Below, one piece after another: positions 43,104 to 52,141 of a DNA stretch of 64,000 nt. Position 1 is the stretch's first letter. Every line of letters begins with the position of its first letter. The stretch is from Polyangium jinanense. Lineage in GTDB: Bacteria > Myxococcota > Polyangia > Polyangiales > Polyangiaceae. A program made the position numbers and the translations under genes. The notes beneath the pieces are model-generated. The model was not told the origin of the DNA and did not search any database. It saw only the letters and a program-made list of their open reading frames with translations. The stretch is from NCBI RefSeq assembly GCF_028435365.1, contig NZ_JAGTJJ010000028.1, positions 62,001 to 126,000 of the forward strand, in the 5' to 3' direction.

Positions 43104-43709
43104 TCACGGGCTCGACCATCGAACGTCGGCCGGTAGCTCCACGCAACTCGTGCTCGGCGGCAAACCCTGACGGGCCCCCGGCGCCGCCGTCTCGCCTGCA
43201 TACGCCCTGCAGAGCACGTGTCGCTCCTTCCAGACCAGCTCGCACGAGGGCCTGATCTCGCGCGCGCCGGTCTCGGGGGCGGGGTCGCCGCAACGGTACC
43301 GTGCGATCGACCGATCGCCATAGGAATCGAGGCGCGCGTCTTCGTAATAACGAACCTCGCACCCAGCCTTGTCGGCATCCGTGGTGACGACCGCTGACCA
43401 ATAAAACGGCCCGCTATCGACGCCGTCGTACGAGCCATCCACGCGCGCGGGTCGGCAGGTGCGGAACGCATGGGCGAGGCAGCGCCGGGGCTCGCTGTCG
43501 TGCTGGACGAGCTCGTCGTACGAGCTCGCGACCTCACCGCAGTCGAGCACCGGCGACGTCACCGCCCCGCCGAGATCCTCAGCCACGGTTTGCCGAAACG
43601 AGCGCAACACCTGTTCCCGTCGGGATGGCGTCCCCGCGCACGCCGCCGCCAGCGCGAGCGCCACGCCGGTGCCAGCGAGTAGGGTCGCGCTGCGAGGTCC
43701 GGATGCCAT
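43104..43709 (-). CDS. Hypothetical lipoprotein
   Basis: A 201-residue protein starting at ATG 43709 behind AGGTGG (GTG 43715 possible). The lipobox is LALAAAC. The mature part has about eight cysteines in pairs (LDCGEVASSYDEL, RRCLAHAFRTCR, CEVRYYEDA, RYRCGDP, SCELVWKERHVLC), suggesting a disulfide-stabilised periplasmic or surface domain of unknown family. It stands alone: the transposase gene converges from the left across about 200 bp of featureless DNA. Confidence 0.72.
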   Translation of the reverse strand: MASGPRSATLLAGTGVALALAAACAGTPSRREQVLRSFRQTVAEDLGGAVTSPVLDCGEVASSYDELVQHDSEPRRCLAHAFRTCRPARVDGSYDGVDSGPFYWSAVVTTDADKAGCEVRYYEDARLDSYGDRSIARYRCGDPAPETGAREIRPSCELVWKERHVLCRAYAGETAAPGARQGLPPSTSCVELPADVRWSSP

Positions 43710-43778
43710 GACCACCTGTTACCGCACCGCCGTCTGGCGCGGCAGTTGAAAAACGCGGCGCGGGTGACGATTATGTTT

Positions 43779-44996
43779 TCAATGAAAACATTCCCCTGCG
43801 CCGCGGTAGGTGAGCGCGTGGGCCTCGACGCGGTCGCCGCGGACGAGGAGGTAGTCGCGGAAAAACGTGGCGAGCTCGCCGGCCTTGGCGTGGCGGAAGA
43901 AGACGGGATCGCCGGGCGCGAGTTTTACGTGAGGCGGGACGGCGAGCGGGGTCTGGACCTCGCCGGCGCCTTCGAGATCGAGCAAGGAGAGGCCTTCGGG
44001 TAGGTACGGAATCGGGAGGCGATCCGGGCCGGCGGCGCCCGAGGCGACGAGGCCACCGCCCTGGCACGTGACGAAGCCGGGCGCAGGTTTCCGTGTCACC
44101 TGGAGGGCGAAGAAGGCGGCCGGCTCGGGGCGGAAATCGTCGTAATGGTCGAAGAGGTGGCTGCCGAGGAAGCCGGAGCCGACGGTGATTTCGGTGAGGG
44201 AAGGGTCGGCGAGGGACGAGGCGGCGCTGCCGGTGCCGCCGCCGTTGAAGAGGGGAATCGGGAGGCGGCGGCGCTCGAATTCGGCGGTGATTTCGTGCCT
44301 CAGCGTGGTGACGGCGGCGCAGGCGATTCGCTTCAGGGCGCGTTTGGCACCGGGCGGGAGAGGGCCGAGCGGGGTCTGGTCGGGCGTCCCGGCGATGTGC
44401 GCCTCGTAGCCGAGCAGGCCCGCGAATTCGAGGTGGCGGGACGAGGCCACGCGCTCGGCGAAATCGGCGACGCCGCGGGCCTCGTGGAGGGGGCTGCGGC
44501 GGACGCCGAGATGCACGCGGCCGCCGAGGCGGCGGAGGGAGACGTCGATGTCGACGACGACCGGAATGCGGACGCCGTAGGGCGCGGCGGCGGCTTCGAG
44601 GACGTCGAGGTGGATGGGCTCCTCGACGGCGATGGAGACACGTTTTCCTTCGCGGTTCGTCTCGGCGAGCAGGCGCGCGTCGGCGGGCTGGGCCGTGGGG
44701 TATGCGACGAGTATGTCGTCGAAGCCCTGCGCCGCGAGGTAACGTGCCTCGGCAGGAGCATACGCCATGAGGCCGCGGAACGAGGGGCCGCCGCGGTGCA
44801 GGATGTGGCGGACGAGATCGACGGATCGAACGGATTTCGTGCCGATCCGGAGCGTTTTTCCGGGGCTTTCGCGCACGAGCGAAAGGACGGCGTCGACATT
44901 CGCGTCGACGGCGTCGAGATCCACGAGCGCGACGGGCAAGGCCTCGCCGGCGAGGGTTTTTCGGTAACGATCGTAGCGGTGCTGGTGGGTTTCCAT
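43779..44996 (-). CDS. D-threonine aldolase-like PLP enzyme (amino acid deaminase/aldolase)
   Basis: A 405-residue fold-III PLP enzyme with an alanine racemase-type N-terminal barrel. The PLP lysine is in LRIGTKSVRS near residue 55. Barrel strands include VALVDLDAVDANV and VVVDIDVSLRRLGGRVHLGVR; the C-terminal beta domain ends RGDRVEAHALTYRGAGECFH, as in D-threonine aldolase/D-serine dehydratase-like proteins. It probably cleaves or deaminates a beta-hydroxy D-amino acid; substrate uncertain. ATG 44996 lies 4 bp behind the stop of the hydrolase gene, so translation may be coupled. An 80-bp piece of its 3' end is copied at 580-657. Confidence 0.87.
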   Translation of the reverse strand: METHQHRYDRYRKTLAGEALPVALVDLDAVDANVDAVLSLVRESPGKTLRIGTKSVRSVDLVRHILHRGGPSFRGLMAYAPAEARYLAAQGFDDILVAYPTAQPADARLLAETNREGKRVSIAVEEPIHLDVLEAAAAPYGVRIPVVVDIDVSLRRLGGRVHLGVRRSPLHEARGVADFAERVASSRHLEFAGLLGYEAHIAGTPDQTPLGPLPPGAKRALKRIACAAVTTLRHEITAEFERRRLPIPLFNGGGTGSAASSLADPSLTEITVGSGFLGSHLFDHYDDFRPEPAAFFALQVTRKPAPGFVTCQGGGLVASGAAGPDRLPIPYLPEGLSLLDLEGAGEVQTPLAVPPHVKLAPGDPVFFRHAKAGELATFFRDYLLVRGDRVEAHALTYRGAGECFH

Positions 44997-45000
44997 GGCG

Positions 45001-47061
45001 TCAATCACAAGCCGCGCTGACGGGCGCCGCCGTCGGGACACGCGGGGTGCCCTTCGCAAAACTTTCGAGGAAACATTGCATCTGGTGTTTCGGGGGCTCG
45101 GTCTGGAAGACGACCTCGTGCCCGTCCTCGACGCCGTCTTCCGGATGTTGCACGACGACCGCGGTGGCCCCGTCGACGTTGCCCGACGCGGGCAGGGGGA
45201 TTTCCGCGCGGCCGCCGAGCGAGAGGAGCGCGGAGAGCGGGGGGTAGACGGCGAGCTCGGGGTGCGAGGCGTCGAGTGGCGAGCCGGCGAGGTCGAGGCC
45301 GAGCGAGAGGCTCATCGGGTTCGCGATGGGCGGCAGGATGTAATGGTCGACGATGCCCTGCATCATGAGGACATGCCGCGGCGGGCCCTCGCTCTCGCGC
45401 AGGATCCGCGAGGCGTACGGCTGCACGTCGGCGGGCTCGCCGGCCCATTGCAGGAGGTTCAGGAGCGGATCGACCTCGGTGAGCGTGTACCCCGTGCCGC
45501 TGACGCCGACGAGGGACTCGGCGAGCGGGCGCGTGGCGAGCGGTTTTTGCTTGTGAACGATGTTCGCGAGGAAGCTCGCGCCCGCGCCGCTCAGGAGCAA
45601 GGCACGGACGCGTGGCTCGAAGGCCGCGGTGAGCGGGACGATCGAGGCGCCCATCGAATGGCCCATGAGGGCGAGGGTCTCCGTGTCGAAACGAGCTTTT
45701 CCGCCGGCCGCGTCCGCGCCGGGGCAATCGGCGACGTCGATTTCGAGCGCGCCGAGGATATGCGTGAGCAGGCCGAGCTCGGCGGCGGATTGGCGGATGT
45801 TGTCGCGGAGGGCGACGGGGTTTCCCACGTTGAAGACGAGGAACTGCTCGTCGCCGCCGGTCTTGTTGCGCAGGCCGCCGTGAGGGCCGTCGGCGCTGGC
45901 GCCCGCGAAGCCAGCGCGGGCGAAGGTGAGCGCGGGGCCGGTGCCAGGCTCGAGCGCAGGTCCGCCCGGTTCGGCGCGGACGCCGCGATCGACGAGGGGA
46001 CGCTCGCCGCCCGCGCCCGTGCGCGAGAAAAGGACGATGGGGTATCCGGCCGGCGGCATGGGGCGGCGCGGGACGGTGACGACGAAGTTTGCGTCTTCGT
46101 ACCGCTGGAGCATGGGGTTGCCCGCGGTGTCGAAGACCCAGTTGCCGCCCGCCGAGGTATACGGGGGTTCCCCGCTTTGATATACGGGCAAACCCATCGT
46201 GGTTTCGTACACGCAATACGCGTCGAAGACCTCGTTCCGTACGAACGGTGAAGACGGCGCGGGGAGCGGCTCCGCGAGCATGGCCTCGGCGACACGCGCA
46301 TAATCGTCGATTGGCGTGGCCGTGGTGAAAACCGTGAGCGCGGCGATCTCGTCCGCCGGAATGCCCGCCTCGGCGAGGGCCGTGAGCGCCTTCGTGTAGG
46401 TCGCGAGTGCCTCCTCGGACATGCCGGCCGGGGCTTTGCCGGCGCGCAAATCCGCCATCGCCGGGGAGACGCCGAGCGGGGCGCCATCGCGATCCGCGAG
46501 AGATGTCCGGACGACGGCCGCATACGTGGTGTTCGGCCGCAGCGGGACCCCTTGCACGGGGAGGAGGGCGAGCAGGTTGGGCGCGCCGTACGGGCCACCG
46601 TCTTCGAGGAAATGGGCGGAGATGGGGGAACGGCGAAGGGAATCGGGACCGGACGCGGAGACGTCGAGGAGGAGGGCAGGGGCCTCGGGCGCGAGGCTGT
46701 CCACGGGCGCGAGGAGCTCGCCCGCGGGCAAGGGTCCGTCGAGGCCGAAGTAGACGGCCGTGGTGGTGCCGAAGCCGCGGACGTCGCCGGCGAGGTCGAT
46801 CATCTGCGCGGCGATGCCGTTGTTCGAGGGGTTCGGGAAGGCCGAGAGGTCGGCCGTGCCGCTCGCCGTGAGGCGCGCGTCGCTCGGGAAGGGCGCGCCG
46901 AAGAAGCCGCTCTCGCCGGTGAAGTCGAGGGCGATGCGGGTGCGCCGCGGGGCCGGAGGGTTCGTCCCCGAGGGGCCGCAGCCAAGGCCCGTTGCGGCGA
47001 GGACCAAGGCGGCGGCCGAGAGGTGTGCGGAGACGCGTGGGCGGGCGAACGCGCGCGGCAT
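45001..47061 (-). CDS. Exported alpha/beta hydrolase-fold lipoprotein
   Basis: A 686-residue lipoprotein (ATG 47061; lipobox LAATGLGC). The N-terminal half has beta-rich sequence beginning TRIALDFTGESGFFGAPFPSD, a pattern seen in large secreted hydrolases with an N-terminal lid or adhesion-like region. The hydrolase part has YPIVLFSRTGAGG, ADGPHGG and the nucleophile elbow LALMGHSMGASIVP (Ser). A plausible charge-relay His lies in HEVVFQTEPPKHQMQCF; QGIVDHYILPP holds an Asp-His pair. Probably a lipase or esterase acting outside the cell; substrate unknown. Second gene of a leftward set of three with the helicase and aldolase. Confidence 0.83.
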   Translation of the reverse strand: MPRAFARPRVSAHLSAAALVLAATGLGCGPSGTNPPAPRRTRIALDFTGESGFFGAPFPSDARLTASGTADLSAFPNPSNNGIAAQMIDLAGDVRGFGTTTAVYFGLDGPLPAGELLAPVDSLAPEAPALLLDVSASGPDSLRRSPISAHFLEDGGPYGAPNLLALLPVQGVPLRPNTTYAAVVRTSLADRDGAPLGVSPAMADLRAGKAPAGMSEEALATYTKALTALAEAGIPADEIAALTVFTTATPIDDYARVAEAMLAEPLPAPSSPFVRNEVFDAYCVYETTMGLPVYQSGEPPYTSAGGNWVFDTAGNPMLQRYEDANFVVTVPRRPMPPAGYPIVLFSRTGAGGERPLVDRGVRAEPGGPALEPGTGPALTFARAGFAGASADGPHGGLRNKTGGDEQFLVFNVGNPVALRDNIRQSAAELGLLTHILGALEIDVADCPGADAAGGKARFDTETLALMGHSMGASIVPLTAAFEPRVRALLLSGAGASFLANIVHKQKPLATRPLAESLVGVSGTGYTLTEVDPLLNLLQWAGEPADVQPYASRILRESEGPPRHVLMMQGIVDHYILPPIANPMSLSLGLDLAGSPLDASHPELAVYPPLSALLSLGGRAEIPLPASGNVDGATAVVVQHPEDGVEDGHEVVFQTEPPKHQMQCFLESFAKGTPRVPTAAPVSAACD

Positions 47062-47101
47062 GAAGGCCACTTTCGCCGTGGCCGGCGCGCGTGTCCAGGC
47101 T

Positions 47102-48859
47102 TCAGCGCGTGAGGAAATGGTTGCGGAAGCGGCGCGGGGGCTCGTCGCCGCCGAGCGGACCACGGCCGCGGGGCCGAGGCGCCGGGCGTGCGTGCGTGTC
47201 GCCGTTCGATTCGGGCATGGGCCGGATGCGGACGCGCGGATCCCGTTCGTCCGGACGCGCCGCCGAGCGGGCGAAGTCCGAGGCGACGGGCGTCGCGACC
47301 TCGACGCTCGACGAGAAGTCGCCGACGTGAATGGCGCCAACCTGATCGCTGCGAATGCCGCCACGCCGGCACACGAGCGCGAGGAGCCGGCGCGCATCGG
47401 CGCCGTGCCGGCCGCCCCAGCTCACCTGGAACGGGACGAACGCGCCAGCGTTCGGCGCGTTTCGCGGGGAACGAGGCTCCGGGGGGCGGCGCGGGAGCGG
47501 CTCGTGCGGGACGAGCGGCGTGACGGGCAGCGGCGCCGCAGGGCCGGTGTGGCGCGAGCGGGCGAGCAGCGTGGTGACGAGCACGGCCGGATCCATGTCG
47601 GCGAGCAAGGACGCCGCGAGGGCCTGGAGCCGCGGATCGGCAGGCTCGGCCGCGGGGGCGCGGAGCTCGGCGGCGAGACGCACGTCAGCCTCGCGAAGAA
47701 CGTCCTCGGGCGAGGGCGCGGCCGACCAGGTGGCGCGGATGCCGGCGCCGCGGAAGAGGCGAGCCACGTAGTCGCGGGCCTGCGGCGGGACGAGCATCAC
47801 GCTCGTGCCCTTGCGCCCGGCCCGGCCGGTGCGGCCGCTCCGATGGGTGAAGGTCTCCGGATCGCTCGGAGGATCGGCGTGGATGACGCGGCCGACGTCG
47901 GGGATGTCGAGCCCACGCGCAGCCACGTCGGTCGCGACGAGCGTGGTCACGGCGCCCGAGCGGAAGGCCGCGAGGGTGCGGGTGCGCTCGCGCTGCTCGA
48001 GCTCGCCGCTCAGCGCGCGCGCCGAAAAACCGGCCTGCCCGAGCCGCTCGGCGAGCTCGGAGGCGCCCTCGCGGGTGCGGACGAAGACGAGCGCGCGCTC
48101 CGTGGGCGCGAGGAGGAGCAGGTTCACGACTGCGGCGTCGCGGTCATCGGGTTTGACGAGGTGCGCGACGTGCGTGATGTCCTGGTTCGCCTCGCCGAGG
48201 CTCGTGCCCTCGACAGCGACGGCGTCCTTCTGGTAGCGGTTCGCCAGGGCCGAGACCTCGCGCGAAAATGTGGCCGCGACGAGGTGGGTGCGGCGCTCCT
48301 CGGGCATCTTGCCGAGGATGGTCTCGAGCTCCTCGCGGAAGCCCATGTCGAGCATCTGATCGGCCTCGTCGAGCACGGCCGCGCAGACGCGCGAGGGATC
48401 GATCGCGCCACGCTCGAGGTGGTCGACGAGACGACCGGGCGTGCCCACGACGACGAGCGGGCCCTGCCGGAGGTTGTAGAGCTCCTGCGGGATGCTGGTC
48501 CCGCCGGTGACGGCGCAGACGGTGGCGCCGAGGGGCCGGAAGAGCCACGAGAGCTCACGGGCGAGCTGGGCGGCGAGCTCGCGCGTCGGAGCGATCACGA
48601 TCGTGGCAGGCGTGGCCGCGCCAGACGGTGCGGACGCCGGGGCCGCGCTCGCCCGCTCGGCCAGGATGCGCTCGAGGTCGGGGGCGAGGACGAGGCCGAT
48701 GGCGACAGTCTTGCCCGAGCCGGTCTGCGAGAAGAGGCGCAGGTCGCGCCCCGCGTGGGCCGGGTCGAGGACGGCTTGCTGAATCGGGGTGAGGGTCGTG
48801 TAACCGCGGCTCTGGAAGGCAGCCGCGAGTGCAGGGGAAAGGGTGTCGATTTCGGTCAT
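47102..48859 (-). CDS. DEAD-box RNA helicase with DbpA-type RNA-binding domain
   Basis: A 585-residue helicase. Motifs in order: GYTTLTPIQQAVL (Q motif), SQTGSGKT (I), PTREL (Ia), TPGR (Ib), DEAD in VLDEADQM (II), AATFS in place of the usual SAT (III), VFVRTREGA (IV), TDVAARGLDIP (V), HRSGRTGRAG (VI). The C-terminus holds the DbpA domain (DARRLLALVCRRGGIRSDQVGAIHV), which in DbpA recognises 23S rRNA, plus a basic tail (RPAPRPRGRGPLGG). Involvement in ribosome assembly is likely. The start MTEIDTLSPAL at 48859 is the DbpA/RhlE-like N-terminus; the longer open frame upstream is spurious. Confidence 0.92.
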   Translation of the reverse strand: MTEIDTLSPALAAAFQSRGYTTLTPIQQAVLDPAHAGRDLRLFSQTGSGKTVAIGLVLAPDLERILAERASAAPASAPSGAATPATIVIAPTRELAAQLARELSWLFRPLGATVCAVTGGTSIPQELYNLRQGPLVVVGTPGRLVDHLERGAIDPSRVCAAVLDEADQMLDMGFREELETILGKMPEERRTHLVAATFSREVSALANRYQKDAVAVEGTSLGEANQDITHVAHLVKPDDRDAAVVNLLLLAPTERALVFVRTREGASELAERLGQAGFSARALSGELEQRERTRTLAAFRSGAVTTLVATDVAARGLDIPDVGRVIHADPPSDPETFTHRSGRTGRAGRKGTSVMLVPPQARDYVARLFRGAGIRATWSAAPSPEDVLREADVRLAAELRAPAAEPADPRLQALAASLLADMDPAVLVTTLLARSRHTGPAAPLPVTPLVPHEPLPRRPPEPRSPRNAPNAGAFVPFQVSWGGRHGADARRLLALVCRRGGIRSDQVGAIHVGDFSSSVEVATPVASDFARSAARPDERDPRVRIRPMPESNGDTHARPAPRPRGRGPLGGDEPPRRFRNHFLTR

Positions 48860-49070
48860 CGGATGCGAGCGGGGCAAGGAGCTCGGTTCGTCCGAGCGGC
48901 GCCCCCATGTAGAAAGGCGCGCACCGTAGCAGGTCGGACGACCGATTGCCCGGAGTTTCGTCCGCCACACCGCGTCGAACCCCCGGGCCGAGAGCGTCCG
49001 GCCGCTCGGACGTGGCACTTGTGATGCAATCCGCGGCTCTCTCCGGGTGCACGACGCGGAAGGAGAGACC

Positions 49071-50258
49071 ATGCGAGCAATCGTGAGGCGAGGATTGTGG
49101 ACGGGCGCCGCGCTGACGGCGGCGACCGCGACGGCCATGATGAGCTCTTCGACGATCGAGCGAGGCTCACCGTGGGCCGGGCTCAACGCGATGGCCACGG
49201 CGGCTGTGCCGACGCGGCGGGTCGGCATCCGGTTCCAGCGCGGCGTCACGCCCCTCGGCTTCCTGCTACTCACCGGGGGCCTCCTCGGCTGGGGGCTCGC
49301 GTACCAGGGCGTGCTGGCGCGGGCCCGTCCCGAGCGGCCCCGGGACATCCTGCTCGCCAGCTCGCTCTCGGCGCTCGGCGGGTACGCCTTCGACGCGCTG
49401 GTCCTGCCCGACCGCCTCGTCCCGAACTTCCGCCGCGCGATGGGCAACTCGGGTACGCTCGCCAAGTACCTCGCCCTCGGGATCGCGAGCTTCTTCGCGG
49501 CGCGACCGTCGCGGCGCAAGCGGCTCGCGGGCCGGAAGATCGCGGTGCTCGCGGCGGACGGGTTCGAACAAGTCGAGCTCTTCGGCCCGGCGCGGGCGAT
49601 CGGCGACGAGGGCGGAGAGGTCGAGGTGCTGTCGCTAAGGCCCGGGAAGATCGTCGGGATGAACGTCGACGTCCCGGGACGGCGGGTGCGCGTGCAGCGG
49701 ACGATCCGGGAGGCGGATCCGGGCGAGTACGACGCGCTCTTCGTGCCGGGCGGGTTCATCGGGCCGGATTTTCTGCGGCAGAGCCAGGAGGTGCGCGAGT
49801 TCGTCCGGGCCTTCGACGCGGCGGGCAAACCCATCGGCGCGATCTGTCACGGGCCGTGGGTGCTCGCCTCAGCGGGCATTCTGCGCGGGCGGCACATCAC
49901 GTCGTGGCCCGGGATCCGGGATGACCTGGTGAACGCGGGGGCGACCTGGCGAGACGAGGCGGTCGTGCGCGACGGCAACATCATTTCGAGCCGCGGACCG
50001 CAGGATCTGCCGGTGTTCACGAAGTCGCTTGTGGACTTCTTCACGGGTACGAAGCCGACGCCCGAGCGGCCGTGGGCGCCGGCTGCGTCGTCGCCGCAGC
50101 GGAGCGCGCCGCCGGCGCTGGCCCTCGCCGGCGCGGCGCTCCTGCCGAAGGTGGCCAAGGCGCGCAGCGTCCTCGGCCTCACGGCGGCGTTTGCCGCGGG
50201 TCTTGTGATGCTACCCGCGCTCCGCGCGCTCGCGGCCTTCACCGGTCGGCGCGGTTAG
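49071..50258 (+). CDS. Membrane-anchored DJ-1/PfpI family protein
   Basis: A 395-residue fusion. ATG 49071 follows AAGGAGAG. Residues 1-150 hold two or three hydrophobic helices (VTPLGFLLLTGGLLGWGLAYQGVL and ASSLSALGGYAFDAL), a region of unknown family. Residues about 155-330 are a PfpI/YhbO-type domain: KIAVLAADGFEQVELFGP, YDALFVPGG, then GAICHGPWVLASAGILRGRHI with the nucleophilic Cys in AICHG. The tail carries another hydrophobic stretch (LTAAFAAGLVMLPALRALA). PfpI proteins act as glyoxalase/deglycase-type or chaperone-like stress proteins. The 3' end overlaps the convergent ferritin-like gene by 48 bp. Confidence 0.87.
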   Translation: MRAIVRRGLWTGAALTAATATAMMSSSTIERGSPWAGLNAMATAAVPTRRVGIRFQRGVTPLGFLLLTGGLLGWGLAYQGVLARARPERPRDILLASSLSALGGYAFDALVLPDRLVPNFRRAMGNSGTLAKYLALGIASFFAARPSRRKRLAGRKIAVLAADGFEQVELFGPARAIGDEGGEVEVLSLRPGKIVGMNVDVPGRRVRVQRTIREADPGEYDALFVPGGFIGPDFLRQSQEVREFVRAFDAAGKPIGAICHGPWVLASAGILRGRHITSWPGIRDDLVNAGATWRDEAVVRDGNIISSRGPQDLPVFTKSLVDFFTGTKPTPERPWAPAASSPQRSAPPALALAGAALLPKVAKARSVLGLTAAFAAGLVMLPALRALAAFTGRRG

Positions 50259-51479
50259 GAGCGCCGTTGCGGCCGGCCGCACCACCTCCTCGAGCGCGCG
50301 CGCCATCGAGGCTCGCAGCACGGCCGCTTCCGGCCGCCCATGCGCCTCGAGCGCGCCCGCCCCGCCCGCTCGCACCTCCAGCGTGACGCCCGCGGCGAGC
50401 GCCTCCGCGAAGGCCGCCCGGACGGCCCGCGCGACGGACGCATCCCCGCTCCGAAGCGCCCACGCCACCGCCCGCCACGCGAGCTCCGCGTGCCTGGCTT
50501 CGTCCTCGGCGATGGCCAGGAGCGCCTCCTGCACGGCCGGATCCGTCGCCCGCGCGGCTTGCTCGGCCGCGAGCAGGCTGGCGAGCGTCTCGCCGATGCA
50601 GCCTTCCCGCACCGCGCGCGCGGCGATGTCCGCGAGATTCGCGCTCACGTCCACCGCGCCCCCGGCAAACGGGAACGCGCCCGGCCCGATCGGCTCCCCG
50701 GCGTAGGCCGACGCCAGCGCGAAGGCGAGGCGCGCGTGCCGGACCTCGTCGAGCGCCGCCTCGTGCGCGCGTGCCACGAGATCGGCCGGCGCCCCCACGG
50801 CGAGCAGCTCCAGCGCGAAACGACCGAAGGACGCGATCGAGGCATGTTCGAGCAGGCCGTCGTGGGTCCAGGCGACGGCGAGCTGGGCGCGCTCGTCCGG
50901 GGACAAACCGGCGAGGTTGGGCGAGGGGAGGGGGCTCTCCATCCAGTTGGATCGGCCCGCTGTGCGCGTCGCCGCGCGGGCCCGGCCTTCCACGAGGTAG
51001 GGCCGACCGACGGCGCCGCAGGTCTCGTACGTCACCTCGTAGCAGCACTGGCCGTCCTCGAAGGCCCCCTCGGTATTCACGACGGCGCTGCAGTACGTTG
51101 CGGGGGAGCCGCTCGGCAGGTGCATCAACGCCGCGTCCTTGGGCGGGCAGGGGGGGACCATCGAGCCGCCCGCGCCGCCTGCGCCGCCGCTCCCGCCTGC
51201 GCCGCCTGCGCCGCCGACGCCGACGCCGCTCGAGCCGCCGCTCCCGGCGTCTCCCTCGGGCCAGGCGAAGCACTCCGTTTTCGTCTCGAAGGTGGAGCCT
51301 GAGCCGATGAGCCCGGTACCGCCGGCGCCGCCTTGACCTCCCTGGCCTCCCTGGCCTCCCTGGCCTCCCGAGTCGACGTCACTGCCACAACCCTGCGTGG
51401 CCGCCACGCCCATCCCTGCGAGTGCAACGCCGAGCAACTGCGCCGCGATCCGGCGCCGGAAAAGGAAAGAACGATCCAT
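50211..51479 (-). CDS. Lipoprotein with ferritin-like diiron domain
   Basis: A 422-residue exported protein. ATG 51479 is preceded by GGAGGAG. The signal ends VAATQGC, then a collagen-like Gly-rich linker (GGQGGQGGQGG, GGAGGAGGSGGAGG). A Cys-containing segment (PPCPPKDAALMHLPSG, DGQCCYEVTYETC) precedes a four-helix domain (about 225-400) with GLLEHASIASFGRF, DEVRHARLAF, EQAAR and AEDEARHAELAW, i.e. the E...ExxH...E...ExxH order of ferritin-like diiron sites. Iron handling at the cell surface is a fair inference, strengthened by the iron-uptake operon next door. Divergent from the lipoprotein at 51580. Confidence 0.83.
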   Translation of the reverse strand: MDRSFLFRRRIAAQLLGVALAGMGVAATQGCGSDVDSGGQGGQGGQGGQGGAGGTGLIGSGSTFETKTECFAWPEGDAGSGGSSGVGVGGAGGAGGSGGAGGAGGSMVPPCPPKDAALMHLPSGSPATYCSAVVNTEGAFEDGQCCYEVTYETCGAVGRPYLVEGRARAATRTAGRSNWMESPLPSPNLAGLSPDERAQLAVAWTHDGLLEHASIASFGRFALELLAVGAPADLVARAHEAALDEVRHARLAFALASAYAGEPIGPGAFPFAGGAVDVSANLADIAARAVREGCIGETLASLLAAEQAARATDPAVQEALLAIAEDEARHAELAWRAVAWALRSGDASVARAVRAAFAEALAAGVTLEVRAGGAGALEAHGRPEAAVLRASMARALEEVVRPAATALLTAPTGEGRERAERG

Positions 51480-51579
51480 GACTCCTCCGTCCGCGCGCCA
51501 ATCCGGACGCGGCTCCGTCTGGGTATCACGAGTCTTCGTCTGGACGGGTACGTCAAATCTGCGAGATAAGATCGCATCC

Positions 51580-52059
51580 ATGCGAATTCCCTTCGTCGCC
51601 CGTGCCACGGCCCTCCTCGCGCTCGTCGCCGCGCCCGTTCTTGGCTGCAGCTCGCTCCCGGACTCCGCGGTGGCCGTGCTCGAAGGGGCCGATTCGTTCC
51701 AGGTCCTCGCGCTCGATCCCGACCGCGGGGAAGAGCCGCCGCCGGGCGTCGAGACGTTCCACGGACATCAGGTCCTCGCGAAGGGCGACGTCGAAGGCCC
51801 CGAGGCGCGCGAGCGTATCGCCGGCATCGTCAATGCCGGCGTGCGCAAGGGCGGCACGCAGGCGAAATGCTTCAACCCGCGCCATGGCGTGCATGCCGTG
51901 CAGGGAGGCCGCACCGTCGATCTCGTCATCTGTTACGAATGCTCGGCGCTCGAGGTCGTGGAGGACGGTCGATCCACGACGCTCCCCACGGGCGACGTCC
52001 AGGCGGACCTCGACGAAGCCTTCCGCGCCGCAGGCGTGATCCGCCCCACCGATCGCTGA
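51580..52059 (+). CDS. Hypothetical lipoprotein
   Basis: A 159-residue protein with signal peptide and lipobox AAPVLGC. The body has no recognised domain; features are HGHQVLAKGDVEG, a KCFNPRHGVHAV segment and a C-x2-C-like CYECSALEVV motif with three cysteines in all. Ribosome site weak (AGATAAGATCG region). It lies 82 bp before the imelysin gene but upstream of the predicted iron-responsive promoter, so it is probably not part of that operon. Confidence 0.72.
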   Translation: MRIPFVARATALLALVAAPVLGCSSLPDSAVAVLEGADSFQVLALDPDRGEEPPPGVETFHGHQVLAKGDVEGPEARERIAGIVNAGVRKGGTQAKCFNPRHGVHAVQGGRTVDLVICYECSALEVVEDGRSTTLPTGDVQADLDEAFRAAGVIRPTDR

Positions 52060-52079
52060 ACACGAAGGCCCCGTTCCGC

Positions 52080-52085
52080 TTGACA
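52080..52085 (+). promoter_or_regulatory. Candidate -35 element of iron operon
   Basis: TTGACA, a perfect sigma-70-type -35 hexamer. At the normal 17-bp spacing the -10 position (52103-52108, ACAAGT) is a poor match, so the promoter call is tentative. The inverted repeat at 52108-52122 would directly overlap the start region. Confidence 0.4.
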
Positions 52086-52107
52086 GGGCTCGGTCGTCTG
52101 TGACAAG

Positions 52108-52122
52108 TGAAAGTCACTTTCA
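52108..52122. promoter_or_regulatory. Predicted Fur-type iron box
   Basis: TGAAAGTCACTTTCA, a perfect 7-1-7 inverted repeat. The Fur consensus is TGATAAT-N-ATTATCA; the outer TGA and TCA and the central T-N-A agree. It lies 19 bp before the first imelysin gene, in the position where a repressor would block transcription, and the operon behind it is of known iron-uptake type. Binding by Fur specifically is inference. Confidence 0.7.
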
Positions 52123-52141
52123 ATTTCTGGAGTACCGAGAC

